Shown here piece after piece: positions 34,839 through 43,943 of a stretch of DNA of 64,000 nucleotides (its first letter is position 1; the number at the start of each line of letters is the position of its first letter). Made by a program: the position numbers and the translations under genes. The notes under the pieces are model-generated. The model did not search any database and was not told the DNA's origin. It saw nothing but the letters and a program-made list of their open reading frames with translations. Origin of the DNA: Streptomyces sp. FIT100 (GTDB lineage: Bacteria; Actinomycetota; Actinomycetes; Streptomycetales; Streptomycetaceae); contig NZ_CP075715.1 of the NCBI RefSeq assembly GCF_024584805.1, positions 2,282,001 through 2,346,000 of the forward strand, in the 5' to 3' direction.

Positions 34839-35588
34839 GTGACCGGAACCGGACTCCGCGAGCTGAAGAAGCAGCGCACCCGCGACGCCCTGCTGCGGGC
34901 CGCGCTCGAACTCTTCACGACGCAGGGGTACGAGCACACGACGGTCGACGAGATCGCGGACGCCGTCGAGGTGTCCCAGCGCACCTTCTTCCGGTACTTC
35001 GCCAACAAGGAGGAGGCCGCCTTCGCCGTCCAGACGATGGTGGAGTCCCACTTCATCGACGCGCTGCGCGAACGGCCCGCGGCCGAGGGCCCGTTCGACG
35101 CGATGCGCCACGCCGCGATGTGCGCCTGGGACACCCTCGGCGAGGCCATCGAGGAGGTCGTCCCGGTCGAGCTCTACATGCGGACCTTCCAGATGATCGA
35201 GTCGACGCCCGCGCTGCTCGCCGTGCATCTGCGCCGCTTCGCCGAGCTGGACGAGCAGGTCGCCCGGCTCATCGCCGACCGCGAGGGCCTCGACGTGGAC
35301 GCCGACCCGCGGCCCCGCGTCGCCGTCGCCGCGTTCGCCGGCGTGATGCGGGTGACGGGACGGCTCTGGGGCCAGGGCGAGGACCCGAGCCTGGACGCGA
35401 TCCGGGAGCTGACCGAGAGCTATCTCGACCACCTCGGGCCGGCGCTGGCGAAGGACTGGCGGGCGCGGAGCGCAGCGGCACCGGGGGCAGCGCCGAGGGC
35501 GGCGGCTGCGGGCGGGGACGGCCGGTACAGCGGGCGTACGGGTGATCCGGGTGCGTCGGAGCGTGCGAAGGGCGCGCACGGACAGTAG
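34839..35588 (+). CDS. TetR family regulator, likely repressor of the MFS gene
   Basis: A 249-residue TetR-type repressor. The N-terminal helix-turn-helix is complete: RDALLRAALELFTTQGYEHT, TVDEIADAVEVSQRTFFRYF and ANKEEAAFAV (about residues 13-60). The ligand-binding domain follows with MRTFQMIESTPALLAVHLRR and VAVAAFAGVMRVTGRLWGQG. The last 45 residues are Ala/Gly/Arg-rich and probably disordered, longer than in most family members. GTG 34839 follows CGGGGAG. Divergent placement from the DHA2 exporter and the palindrome between them support a repressor-exporter pair with autoregulation. Confidence 0.93.
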   Translation: MTGTGLRELKKQRTRDALLRAALELFTTQGYEHTTVDEIADAVEVSQRTFFRYFANKEEAAFAVQTMVESHFIDALRERPAAEGPFDAMRHAAMCAWDTLGEAIEEVVPVELYMRTFQMIESTPALLAVHLRRFAELDEQVARLIADREGLDVDADPRPRVAVAAFAGVMRVTGRLWGQGEDPSLDAIRELTESYLDHLGPALAKDWRARSAAAPGAAPRAAAAGGDGRYSGRTGDPGASERAKGAHGQ

Positions 35589-35686
35589 TCACGCGCCGCC
35601 GTCCGCCGCGCCGGGGCCCCTCGGACGCGTGATCTCCCTCACGGTCTTCGCGGCCTCCGATCGCCGCCCCCTACGCTGAACCCCCA

Positions 35687-36934
35687 GTGACTGCTTTCGA
35701 CACCTCCCCCACCCTCAACGTCTGGCGCGCCCTTCTCGCTCTCGCCGTCGTGTTCGTGCTGCTCGCGACCACCGGCTGGACCGTCGTACGAGGTCGGCAC
35801 GGTCCCACCGAGCCCAGGGAAGCCGCACTCGCCGCCTGGGGGCAGGCCGCCCGCATCGGGCACCGTCCGCTGCCCGACCCGGAGGCACGGCCCGCCGTGG
35901 TGGCCGGATTCTTCGCCGCCATCGGCAAGCGGAAGGCCGCCGCGCTGGCCGAGCAGCACCCCCTCGTCGTGGGCAATCTCAACGGCGCACCGGTCACGCT
36001 CCGCTACCGCGCCAACCGGATCTCCCTCGCCCAGGCGCGCCAGGTGGAACGGTGGCGGATGCACGACAGCAGGCTGTCCGACGAGGGCAGGCACGAGGCG
36101 GGCCGGCGCATGCACCGGTTCGAGTCGATGCTGCGGCCCGGCCGGCAGATCCTGGCGTTCGACCCGTCGGGCAAGGGCCGCGCCGCCGAGGTCATCGGCG
36201 ACCTCGACCGCGCGCAGCGGGTGTCGGTGATCGTCCCCGGGGTCGACACGAACCTGCTGACGTTCGAGCGGACCAGGCGCAAGTACGCGGCCCCGGTGGG
36301 GATGGCCGAATCGCTGTACGCCGCCGAGCGCGCCGCGTCGCCCCGCACACGTACGGCCGTCATCGCCTGGGCCGACTACACCACCCCGGCGGGTGTCGGC
36401 CTCGACGCCTCGACCGGGCGGCTCGCCACGACCGGCGCCGACCGGCTCGTGGCACTGACCGGTGCGCTGCCCGGCAGCGCGCCCATCACGCTCTTCTGCC
36501 ACAGCTACGGCTCCGTGGTGTGCGGGGTCGCCGCCCGCGAACTGCCCGGCCGCGTCGGTGATGTCGCGGTCGCCGGCAGCCCCGGCATGCGGGCGCAGAG
36601 CGCGGCGCAGCTGCACACCGCGGCCCGGGTGTGGGCGATGCGCGACCGCGACGACTGGATCCAGGACGTGCCCTACCTGGAGGTCGGCGGGCTCGGCCAC
36701 GGCGCGGATCCGATGACGCCGGAGTTCGGTGCGCGGGTGCTGTCGGCGGCCGGCGCGTCCGGCCACACCGGCTACTTCGAGCCAGGCACCGAAAGCCTGC
36801 GCAACTTCGCCGAGATAGGCGTCGGTTCGTATACGACGGTGAGCTGCATGGACGGTGCGTCGGCGTGCCGCAGCGGGTTGGATCCGAGGGGGGACGCGCG
36901 GGCGCACGCCGCCTACGATGAGGCGCATGGGTGA
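35687..36934 (+). CDS. Membrane-anchored alpha/beta hydrolase (DUF1023 type)
   Basis: A 415-residue protein. An N-terminal anchor, ALLALAVVFVLLATTGWTVV (about 15-34), precedes an extracellular domain. The hydrolase core is ITLFCHSYGSVVCGVAARE, in which S within H-S-Y-G-S is the nucleophile elbow, plus AVIAWADYTTPAGVGLDAST and VIVPGVDTNLLTFERTR earlier. The acid and His are likely near VGGLGHGADPMTPEFG and ASGHTGYFEPGTESLRNFAE. These motifs match the DUF1023 family of serine hydrolases. A paralogue, shorter and with a signal peptide, lies at 40119. GTG 35687 is used. The stop overlaps the DUF4429 start by 8 bases. Confidence 0.88.
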   Translation: MTAFDTSPTLNVWRALLALAVVFVLLATTGWTVVRGRHGPTEPREAALAAWGQAARIGHRPLPDPEARPAVVAGFFAAIGKRKAAALAEQHPLVVGNLNGAPVTLRYRANRISLAQARQVERWRMHDSRLSDEGRHEAGRRMHRFESMLRPGRQILAFDPSGKGRAAEVIGDLDRAQRVSVIVPGVDTNLLTFERTRRKYAAPVGMAESLYAAERAASPRTRTAVIAWADYTTPAGVGLDASTGRLATTGADRLVALTGALPGSAPITLFCHSYGSVVCGVAARELPGRVGDVAVAGSPGMRAQSAAQLHTAARVWAMRDRDDWIQDVPYLEVGGLGHGADPMTPEFGARVLSAAGASGHTGYFEPGTESLRNFAEIGVGSYTTVSCMDGASACRSGLDPRGDARAHAAYDEAHG

Positions 36935-37841
36935 TGTGCTGGCCGGAATTCATGCCACCTGGGAGTTCGAACCGGACTCCGTACTCATCCGCTTCACACG
37001 GGGGAACAGAGGCACGCCGAGGCTGTTCCAGGCGCTGCGCGAGCGGCGCATCCCCCTCGAAGCGCTGGAGTCGGTGACCCTCTCCCAGGGCAAACGCGGC
37101 ACGGTCGTGCTGCACGCGGTGCCGAGACCGGGCGCCGATCCGCTGATGGACGCGGCCGCGGGGCAGCTGAAGCCGGGCTGCGACCCGTACCGGCTGGTGC
37201 TGCCCGAGGGGTGCGAGACGCTCGCCGAGCACTACGCGGACGAACTGCGCGCGGCGCTCCCCGACGCCGGGGGAGCGCCCGCCGCGGCGGGTCTGGTGCG
37301 GGCGCCGGCCGGGCCGCTGCAGTTCAAGGCGTACGACGGGAAGGCAGCCTTCGACGGCGAGAAGGTGTCGTTCCGCTGGTCCTGGACGGGCGCCTCGTCC
37401 GCCAAGTGGAAGGCGGGGGACCAGAGTTTCGCCGTGTCCCAGCTCACCGGGGTCGAGTGGCGCTCCCCCGAGGCCCTCGACGGCCATCTGCGCCTGCTGC
37501 CCCGCCCCGCCCCGGCCGACGCCCCCGCTCCGGACAGGGCCCGGACCCAGGCCGACCACGACCCGGCCGCGGTCGTCTTCGGGCTGGGCTACGGCCCGGT
37601 CCACGAGTCCCTGCCGTTCGCGGCGGCGGTCCTGGAGGCCGTCCGGGCCGCCTTCCCGGCCCCGGTCCTCACCGCGCCGGTCCTCACCGTCCCGCCCGCC
37701 CCGCCCGTCCCGCCCGCCGCGGGCGGCGGCCCCGCGGCCGTCGCCGAGCGCATACGGCACCTGGGGGAGCTGCACAGCGCGGGCCTGGTGACGGACGAGG
37801 AGTTCCGGGCGAAGAAGGCGGAGCTCCTGGCGGAGTTGTAG
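36927..37841 (+). CDS. DUF4429 protein with SHOCT domain
   Basis: A 304-residue cytoplasmic protein. Two copies of the DUF4429 pattern are seen: IHATWEFEPDSVLIRFTRGN to ESVTLSQGKRGTVVLH, and FKAYDGKAAFDGEKVSFRWS to VSQLTGVEWRSPEALDGHLR. The region 255-275 is Pro/Ala-rich (VPPAPPVPPAAGGG). The last 30 residues form a SHOCT domain, AERIRHLGELHSAGLVTDEE then FRAKKAELLAEL, a short helical pair thought to promote oligomerisation. Function is unknown. ATG 36927 overlaps the stop of the hydrolase gene; TACGAT just upstream might start an internal transcript. Confidence 0.9.
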   Translation: MGDVLAGIHATWEFEPDSVLIRFTRGNRGTPRLFQALRERRIPLEALESVTLSQGKRGTVVLHAVPRPGADPLMDAAAGQLKPGCDPYRLVLPEGCETLAEHYADELRAALPDAGGAPAAAGLVRAPAGPLQFKAYDGKAAFDGEKVSFRWSWTGASSAKWKAGDQSFAVSQLTGVEWRSPEALDGHLRLLPRPAPADAPAPDRARTQADHDPAAVVFGLGYGPVHESLPFAAAVLEAVRAAFPAPVLTAPVLTVPPAPPVPPAAGGGPAAVAERIRHLGELHSAGLVTDEEFRAKKAELLAEL

Positions 37842-37911
37842 GACACCGATGCCGTGCGGGGCGTCGTACGCGGCTCCGTGCCGGGCGTCATACGCGGGCG
37901 GCTCCGTGCCG

Positions 37912-37955
37912 GGGGCGTCATACCCGGGTATGACGCCCCGCGGTATGACGCCCCC
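37912..37955 (+). promoter_or_regulatory. 28-bp palindrome plus half-site before the two-component genes
   Basis: GGGGCGTCATACCC and its exact reverse complement GGGTATGACGCCCC form a perfect palindrome (37912-37939). A further half-site CGGTATGACGCCCCC follows at 37941-37955, 15 bases before TACGCT (37971-37976), a likely -10. An inverted half-site GGGCGTCATACG lies upstream at 37883-37894. This is a strong candidate binding region for the response regulator encoded next. Confidence 0.7.
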
Positions 37956-37985
37956 GGCAGGCGGGCCGCCTACGCTGGGCGGGTC

Positions 37986-39323
37986 ATGTCCCGTGCCCCC
38001 GTCCCCGCCCCGCTCGCCGACGGCCTGCGTCATGTGCGCGAGGCGCTGCTCGGCCTCAAGCAGCCGTCGCACGCCCCGGCCGCGCCGCTCGCCGACTCGC
38101 CCAGGCGCTGGCTGCGCCTCGCGCCGTACGCGGTCGTGCTCGCGCTCACCGCCGCCCTGCTGCCGGTGACGATCAGCGTGCTCACCAACGACTACCGGGT
38201 GAACGGGGGCATCGCCGGGGCGCTGGCCACGGCACAGACCGCGCCGCTGCTGCTCGCCGTCGCCCGGCCGCTCCAGGCGTGGTGGATCGTCTTCGCCGCC
38301 GACGTGCTGGGCGCGGCCGTCCTCCTCGGCGCGGACGGCACGGCCGGCAGGAGCTGGCCGTGGACGCCGATGGGCGTCGTCGGCTATCTGGGGCTGATGC
38401 TCTTCCTGGGGCTGCGCGAGCCGCGCCGCACCCTGCTCACCGTCTGGCTGGTGACCGGTGCGACCGGGTTCCTCTTCGAGATGGTCTCGCAGAAGCGCAG
38501 CGACGGCATCCATGTGCTGCTGTTCGTGCTGAGCGGCGTCGTGCTCCTGTTCGCCGACATCCTGCGCACCCGCGGTGAGGTGCAGCGGAAGCTGGCCGAG
38601 CAGGAGACCATCAGCGAGGCCGAGCGGGCCCAGCGCACCCTGCTGGAGGAGCGGGCGCGGATCGCCCGGGAGCTGCACGACGTGGTGGCGCACCACATGT
38701 CGGTGATCACGGTCCAGGCGGACTCGGCGCCCTACCGGATCCAGGGGCTCCCGGACGGCGCCCAGGAGGAGTTCGCGACGATCGCCTCCGGCGCGCGCGA
38801 GTCGCTCGCGGAGATGCGGCGGCTGCTCGCGGTGCTGCGCAGCGAAGGATCCGAGGCCGAGCGGGCGCCGCAGCCCGGGCTCGGCCGGGTGCAGCAGCTG
38901 GTCGAGGCGACGGTACGGGCCGGGGTGCCGGCCGAGCTGTCGCTCCCGGCCCGACTGGGCGACGTACCCCAGGCCGTGGACCTGTCCGCGTACCGGATCG
39001 TGCAGGAGGCGCTCGCGAACGTGATCCGGCACGCGCCCGGCGCGGCGACGCGGGTGTCGGTGGCCGCGGACGGCGCGTACCTCACGGTCCTCGTGGTCAA
39101 CGGCCCGTCCGCCGAGCCGGTCGCGCCGCTGGAGACCACCGGGACCGGCCACGGCCTGGTCGGGATGCGCGAACGCGTACGGTTGACCGGCGGCACCCTG
39201 GACACCGGCGCGCTGCCGGACGGGGGCTTCCGGATCGCCGCGCGCCTGCCTCTGACACCGCCGGCGACGGCCCCGGCGACGGCCCCGGCGACGCCTCCGA
39301 CGAACGGGAAGGACCCCCGTTGA
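37986..39323 (+). CDS. Sensor histidine kinase, NarL-partner type
   Basis: A 445-residue membrane kinase. About five hydrophobic segments occupy residues 45-185 (YAVVLALTAALLPVTISVL, WWIVFAADVLGAAVLLGA, GVVGYLGLMLFLGL, HVLLFVLSGVVLLFADIL). The HisKA_3 dimerisation helix is RARIARELHDVVAHHMSVIT with the phosphoacceptor His at about 229. The ATP-binding domain shows VQEALANVIRHAPGA (N box) and TGHGLVGMRERVRLTGG (G box). The tail is an ATAPATAPATPP repeat. ATG 37986 begins about 10 bases after a TACGCT -10, so the leader is very short. It overlaps the regulator gene by TTGA. Confidence 0.95.
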   Translation: MSRAPVPAPLADGLRHVREALLGLKQPSHAPAAPLADSPRRWLRLAPYAVVLALTAALLPVTISVLTNDYRVNGGIAGALATAQTAPLLLAVARPLQAWWIVFAADVLGAAVLLGADGTAGRSWPWTPMGVVGYLGLMLFLGLREPRRTLLTVWLVTGATGFLFEMVSQKRSDGIHVLLFVLSGVVLLFADILRTRGEVQRKLAEQETISEAERAQRTLLEERARIARELHDVVAHHMSVITVQADSAPYRIQGLPDGAQEEFATIASGARESLAEMRRLLAVLRSEGSEAERAPQPGLGRVQQLVEATVRAGVPAELSLPARLGDVPQAVDLSAYRIVQEALANVIRHAPGAATRVSVAADGAYLTVLVVNGPSAEPVAPLETTGTGHGLVGMRERVRLTGGTLDTGALPDGGFRIAARLPLTPPATAPATAPATPPTNGKDPR

Positions 39324-40000
39324 CCATCCGCGTGATCATCGTCGACGACCAGGCCATGGTGCGCGCGGGGTTCGCCGCACTGCTGGCGGCGCAGCCGGAC
39401 ATCGACGTCGTGGGCGAGGCACCGGACGGCCGGCAGGGCGTGGCGGTGGCCCGCGCCGCGCATCCCGACGTGGTCCTGATGGACGTGCGGATGCCGGAGC
39501 TGGACGGGCTCGCCGCGGCCCGCGAGATCCTGTCGCCGCCGCCCGGGGTCGTCCGGGTGCCGAAGGTGCTGATGCTGACCACCTTCGACGTCGACGACTA
39601 CGTGTACGAGGCGCTGCGCGCGGGCGCGTCCGGCTTCCTGCTGAAGGACGCGCCGCCCGCCGACCTGATCTCGGCCGTACGGATCGTCGCGTCGGGCGAG
39701 GCGCTCCTCGCGCCCTCCGTGACCCGCCGTCTCATCGCCGACTTCGCCGCCCGGGGCCCGGCCCCCCGGAAGGACCGCGCCTCGCTGCGGCTCCACGGCC
39801 TCACCCCGCGCGAGACCGAGGTCCTGGAGCTGATCGCCCGCGGCATGTCCAACCAGGAGATCGCCGGCCATCTGGTCCTCGCCGAGCAGACGGTCAAGAC
39901 CCACATCGGGCGGGTGCTGTCCAAGCTCGCCCTGCGCGACCGCGCGCAGGCGGTGGTCTTCGCGTACGAGTCGGGTCTTGTGACCCCCGGCGGCCAGTAG
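39320..40000 (+). CDS. Response regulator, NarL/LuxR family
   Basis: A 226-residue regulator, partner of the kinase it overlaps. The receiver domain has the acidic pair IIVDDQAMVRAGF, the phosphoacceptor Asp at about 55 in VVLMDVRMPELDG, and the Thr and Lys of VLMLTTFDVDDYVYE and GFLLKDAPPADL. The C-terminal LuxR-type helix-turn-helix is LTPRETEVLELIARGMSNQE through VKTHIGRVLSKL (about 158-215). The start is a TTG overlapping the kinase stop. Dyad-symmetric sites before the kinase gene and after this gene are attractive targets, implying autoregulation and control of the downstream hydrolase-acyltransferase pair. Confidence 0.96.
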   Translation: MTIRVIIVDDQAMVRAGFAALLAAQPDIDVVGEAPDGRQGVAVARAAHPDVVLMDVRMPELDGLAAAREILSPPPGVVRVPKVLMLTTFDVDDYVYEALRAGASGFLLKDAPPADLISAVRIVASGEALLAPSVTRRLIADFAARGPAPRKDRASLRLHGLTPRETEVLELIARGMSNQEIAGHLVLAEQTVKTHIGRVLSKLALRDRAQAVVFAYESGLVTPGGQ

Positions 40001-40014
40001 GGGGCGACCCGTAG

Positions 40015-40059
40015 TACCCGGGTATCACCCGGGAGTTGGCTCCCCGGTGTGACGCCCCC
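40015..40059 (+). promoter_or_regulatory. Second two-component-type site before the hydrolase gene
   Basis: TACCCGGGTAT at 40015-40025 repeats the core of the 28-bp palindrome, and CGGTGTGACGCCCCC at 40045-40059 repeats its extra half-site with one change. The centre-to-half-site distance is 10 bases longer than in the first region, one helical turn. TACCTT at 40076-40081 may be the -10. Confidence 0.6.
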
Positions 40060-40118
40060 TCAGGAACCGTCCTCCTACCTTCCCCTCCGCCACACAGCCG
40101 GAGGAGGAAGAGGGGATC

Positions 40119-41114
40119 ATGAGACGGTTCGGGAGGACTCTGGTCGCCGCGGCGCTCGCGACGACCGTCGTCACAGGAACGGCGGGATGGGCTTCCGGGA
40201 CCGCCCAGACGCCCGTCACAGGGCCACCGCCGGGGGCCGCGGAATGGCGGGCGGACCGTTCGCTCGGGCGGGAGCTGCCGGATCCGGCGAACGCGTCCCC
40301 CGGTGACGTCGCCGCGTTCTTCGCCTCGCTGACGGACGATCAGCGGCGCTCGCTCACGGCACGCCACCCGCTCGTCGTCGGGAACCTGGACGGCGTCCCG
40401 CCCGCGTTGCGCTACGAGGCCAACGCCCGTTCCCTGGGCGCCGCCGCGGACGGCCGGCGGATCCTCGCCCACGACCCGCGCGGACGCGGGCAGCTCGCCG
40501 AGGTGTTCGGCGACCTGGAGCACGCCCCCCACATCGCCGTGGTCGTGCCGGGCTCCGACATCGACGCGGGCACCTTCGACCGCACGAGCGCGATGGCGCG
40601 GTCGCTGTACGAGGCGACGGGCCGGCGGACCGCCGTCGTCGCCTGGGCCGGCTACACGACACCCCTCGGCATCGGTCTCGACGCCGCGACCGGCGCGCTC
40701 GCGGAGGCGGGCGCCCGGCGGCTGACCCGCTTCACCCAGGGCCTCGCGGCGAACGGCGCCGCCACGCCCGCGCTGTTCTGCCACAGCTACGGGTCCGTCG
40801 TGTGCGGGCTCGCCGCCTCCGGGGCCGCCGCCCGCGACATCGTCGTCCTCGGCTCGCCCGGCATGCGCGCCGACAGCGCCGCCGACCTGGGCACGGACGC
40901 CCGGATCTGGGCCGCCAAGTCCCCCGCCGACTGGATCTCCAAGGTCCCGAACGTCGAACTCCTCGGCCTCGGCCACGGCCACGACCCCGCCGACCCGGCC
41001 TTCGGCGCCCGGCGCGTCCCCGCGGACGACGTCCCGGGCCACACCGGCTACTTCGCGCCCGGGACCACGTCACTGCGCACCTTCGCCGCCATCGCCCAGG
41101 GAGAAGCCCGATGA
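40119..41114 (+). CDS. Secreted alpha/beta hydrolase (DUF1023 type)
   Basis: A 331-residue paralogue of the protein at 35687. The signal peptide is MRRFGRTLVAAALATTVVTG, ending near AGWASG. The hydrolase core contains HIAVVVPGSDIDAGTFDRTS, AVVAWAGYTTPLGIGLDAAT and the nucleophile elbow ALFCHSYGSVVCGLAASG. LGLGHGHDPADPAFGARR and PGHTGYFAPGTTSLRTFAAI hold the likely catalytic acid and His. ARHPLVVGNLDGVPPALRYE matches the paralogue's segment HPLVVGNLNGAPVTLRY. GGAGGAAGAGG precedes ATG 40119. It overlaps the acyltransferase gene by ATGA. The two-component-type site lies upstream, so induction by that system is likely. Substrates are unknown. Confidence 0.9.
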   Translation: MRRFGRTLVAAALATTVVTGTAGWASGTAQTPVTGPPPGAAEWRADRSLGRELPDPANASPGDVAAFFASLTDDQRRSLTARHPLVVGNLDGVPPALRYEANARSLGAAADGRRILAHDPRGRGQLAEVFGDLEHAPHIAVVVPGSDIDAGTFDRTSAMARSLYEATGRRTAVVAWAGYTTPLGIGLDAATGALAEAGARRLTRFTQGLAANGAATPALFCHSYGSVVCGLAASGAAARDIVVLGSPGMRADSAADLGTDARIWAAKSPADWISKVPNVELLGLGHGHDPADPAFGARRVPADDVPGHTGYFAPGTTSLRTFAAIAQGEAR

Positions 41115-42313
41115 AGACGCTCGCCCCGCTCGTCGCGAGGATCGAGTCCTCGACCCCGGCCCACCGCGACCGCGCGATCGACGGACTGCGCGCCCTCGCG
41201 CTGCTCGCCGTCCCGACCGGGCACTGGCTGCTCGGCGGATTCACGCTCGACGCGGACGGCGCCATCCACAATGCCAGCCCGCTGTCCGCGTTCGGCTTCT
41301 TCGCGCCGGTCAGCTGGGTGCTCCAGATGCTGGGCGTCTTCTTCCTGGTCGGCGGTCACGCATCGGTCCTCTCGTACCGCCGGCGCCCCGGCACGACAGC
41401 GCAGTGGCTGCGCGGTAGGGCCGCCCGCCTCGGGCGGCCGGTGCTGGGCGTCACGGCGGTGTGGGCCGCGCTGATCGCGGTGCTGTCCGCGGCGGGTGTC
41501 CCGGAGGACACCCTGCGCACCGGGGCGACGCTGGTCGTCCAGCCGCAGTGGTTCGTGGGCGTGTACGTCGTCGTCACCGCCCTCACCCCGCTGTGCGTAC
41601 GGGCCGCCCGGCGCCTGGGCGGCTGGGCCGCGGCGCCGCTGCTGCTGTCCGTCGCCGTCGTGGACCTGCTGCGGTACGGGCCGTACGCGGACGCCGTGCC
41701 GTCCTGGCTGAGCGCGCTCAACATCCTGCCCGGCTGGCTCTTCGCCTACCAGCTCGGCGTCTGTTGGGGCGAGAAGCGCATCGGGAAGCGGGGCGGAGCG
41801 CTGCTGCTGGCGGGCGGGACGGTCCTCTTCGCGGTCCTGCTCGTCGTCTTCCACTACCCCGCGTCGATGGTCGGGGTGCCCGGGGAGGCGCGCACCAACT
41901 CCCACCCGCCGTCGCTCCTCGTCCTGGCGCTCGCGGCCGCGCAGAGCGGCGCGGCGGTGCTGCTGCGCGAGCGGATCGCACGCCTGCTGGCGCGGCCGGC
42001 GGTGTGGGCGCCGGTCGTCGTGGTGAACCTGTCCGCGATGACGATCCTGTGCTGGCACCAGACCGCGATGCTCGCGGCCGCGGTGCCGGCGTCGTACGCC
42101 GGGGCGGTCCCGGGCCTCACGACGGCCCCCGACTCGCTGGGCTGGGTCCTGGCCCGGTCGGCCTGGCTCCCGCTCTTCGCCGTGCTGCTGGTGCTGATCG
42201 CCCGCTACGCGCGGGCCTTCGAATCCCCCTGGACTGGCGCGACCCGGGCGGGGCGGGCGGCGGCGGGGGTGCTGGCGGCGGGTTTCCTGGCGTTCGCGCT
42301 GGGCGTGGCGTGA
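41111..42313 (+). CDS. Acyltransferase family 3 membrane protein
   Basis: A 400-residue multi-spanning acyltransferase of the type-3 (OafA-like) family. It opens with RDRAIDGLRALALLAVPTGH, where R-x(10)-H is the catalytic and binding signature. About ten membrane segments follow, including VSWVLQMLGVFFLVGGHASV, WFVGVYVVVTALTPLCVRA, VTAVWAALIAVLSAAG, GGTVLFAVLLVVFHYPASM, SAMTILCWHQTAMLAAAVP and LPLFAVLLVLIARYAR. Family members O-acylate sugars, lipids or antibiotics in or across the membrane. It is translationally coupled to the secreted hydrolase, hinting at opposing acylation and deacylation of one envelope substrate; that is inference. A hairpin follows the stop. Confidence 0.9.
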   Translation: MKTLAPLVARIESSTPAHRDRAIDGLRALALLAVPTGHWLLGGFTLDADGAIHNASPLSAFGFFAPVSWVLQMLGVFFLVGGHASVLSYRRRPGTTAQWLRGRAARLGRPVLGVTAVWAALIAVLSAAGVPEDTLRTGATLVVQPQWFVGVYVVVTALTPLCVRAARRLGGWAAAPLLLSVAVVDLLRYGPYADAVPSWLSALNILPGWLFAYQLGVCWGEKRIGKRGGALLLAGGTVLFAVLLVVFHYPASMVGVPGEARTNSHPPSLLVLALAAAQSGAAVLLRERIARLLARPAVWAPVVVVNLSAMTILCWHQTAMLAAAVPASYAGAVPGLTTAPDSLGWVLARSAWLPLFAVLLVLIARYARAFESPWTGATRAGRAAAGVLAAGFLAFALGVA

Positions 42314-42336
42314 GCGCGTCCGGGCGCCGGACGCGC
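42314..42336. terminator. Bidirectional hairpin between convergent genes
   Basis: GCGCGTCCGG, a three-base loop and CCGGACGCGC form a perfect 10-bp stem directly after the acyltransferase stop and 11 bases beyond the aldo/keto reductase stop. Confidence 0.75.
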
Positions 42337-42347
42337 CCCCGCGTGCG

Positions 42348-43367
<1,020 letters not shown>

Positions 43368-43373
43368 CGGGGC

Positions 43374-43829
43374 TCAGGCCCTCTCCGACGCCCGGTGGGC
43401 GTCCGCGTAATGGCTGATCTTGTGGTCGAGCACGGCCAGCGTGTCCTGGAGCTCCGCGATCCGGGCGCGCACGTCCCGGCGCGTCGCCTCCAGCAGGGCC
43501 TGCCGCTCACCGACGGTGTGGTCGCCCTCGCGGACGAGCTCCGCGTACCGGACCATGTGCGCGACCGGCATCCCGGTGCGCCGCAGCTTGCCGACGAAGC
43601 CCAGCCAGTCCAGGTCCCGGTTGCGGAAGCGCCGCTGCCCGGTGTGGGACCGGTCGATGTGCGGCATCAGCCCGATCCGCTCGTACCAGCGCAGCGTGTG
43701 CGCGCTGAGCCCGGTCCAGGCGGCGACCTCGCTGATCGTGTAGTGGTCCTGCTCCTCGGGCCGCGGATGGGCAGGGGGCGCGGCCGCACAGACATCGGTT
43801 GTCGCGGATGTGGTCTCCAGCACCGTCAT
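43374..43829 (-). CDS. MerR family regulator
   Basis: A 151-residue MerR-type regulator. The winged helix is HYTISEVAAWTGLSAHTLRW then YERIGLMPHIDRSHTGQRRF, with RNRDLDWLGFVGKLRRTGMP completing the DNA-binding domain (about 30-95). The C-terminal part is the usual long dimerisation coiled coil, RRDVRARIAELQDTLAVLDH, without the cysteine pattern of metal sensors. It resembles AdhR/NmlR-type regulators of aldehyde response. ATG 43829 is 7 bases after a promoter with the 19-base spacer characteristic of MerR activation, so it probably controls itself and the aldo/keto reductase. Confidence 0.93.
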   Translation of the reverse strand: MTVLETTSATTDVCAAAPPAHPRPEEQDHYTISEVAAWTGLSAHTLRWYERIGLMPHIDRSHTGQRRFRNRDLDWLGFVGKLRRTGMPVAHMVRYAELVREGDHTVGERQALLEATRRDVRARIAELQDTLAVLDHKISHYADAHRASERA

Positions 43830-43836
43830 GACCTCC

Positions 43837-43867
43837 ACGCTAGGACCTTGGAGTGCACTCGAAGCAA
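43837..43867 (-). promoter_or_regulatory. MerR-type promoter with 19-bp spacer
   Basis: Minus strand: -35 TTGCTT (43867-43862), 19-base spacer, -10 TAGCGT (43842-43837). The dyad CTTGGAGTGCACTCGAAG (plus strand, 43847-43864) fills the spacer, the classical MerR operator position. Confidence 0.85.
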
Positions 43868-43943
43868 GCGAAAGCCGGTCGGCGGGCATCGGGGCGGTGA
43901 CTGAGGGGGGTGTCCGGTGGGGACACCCCCTAGCCTGCACGCC

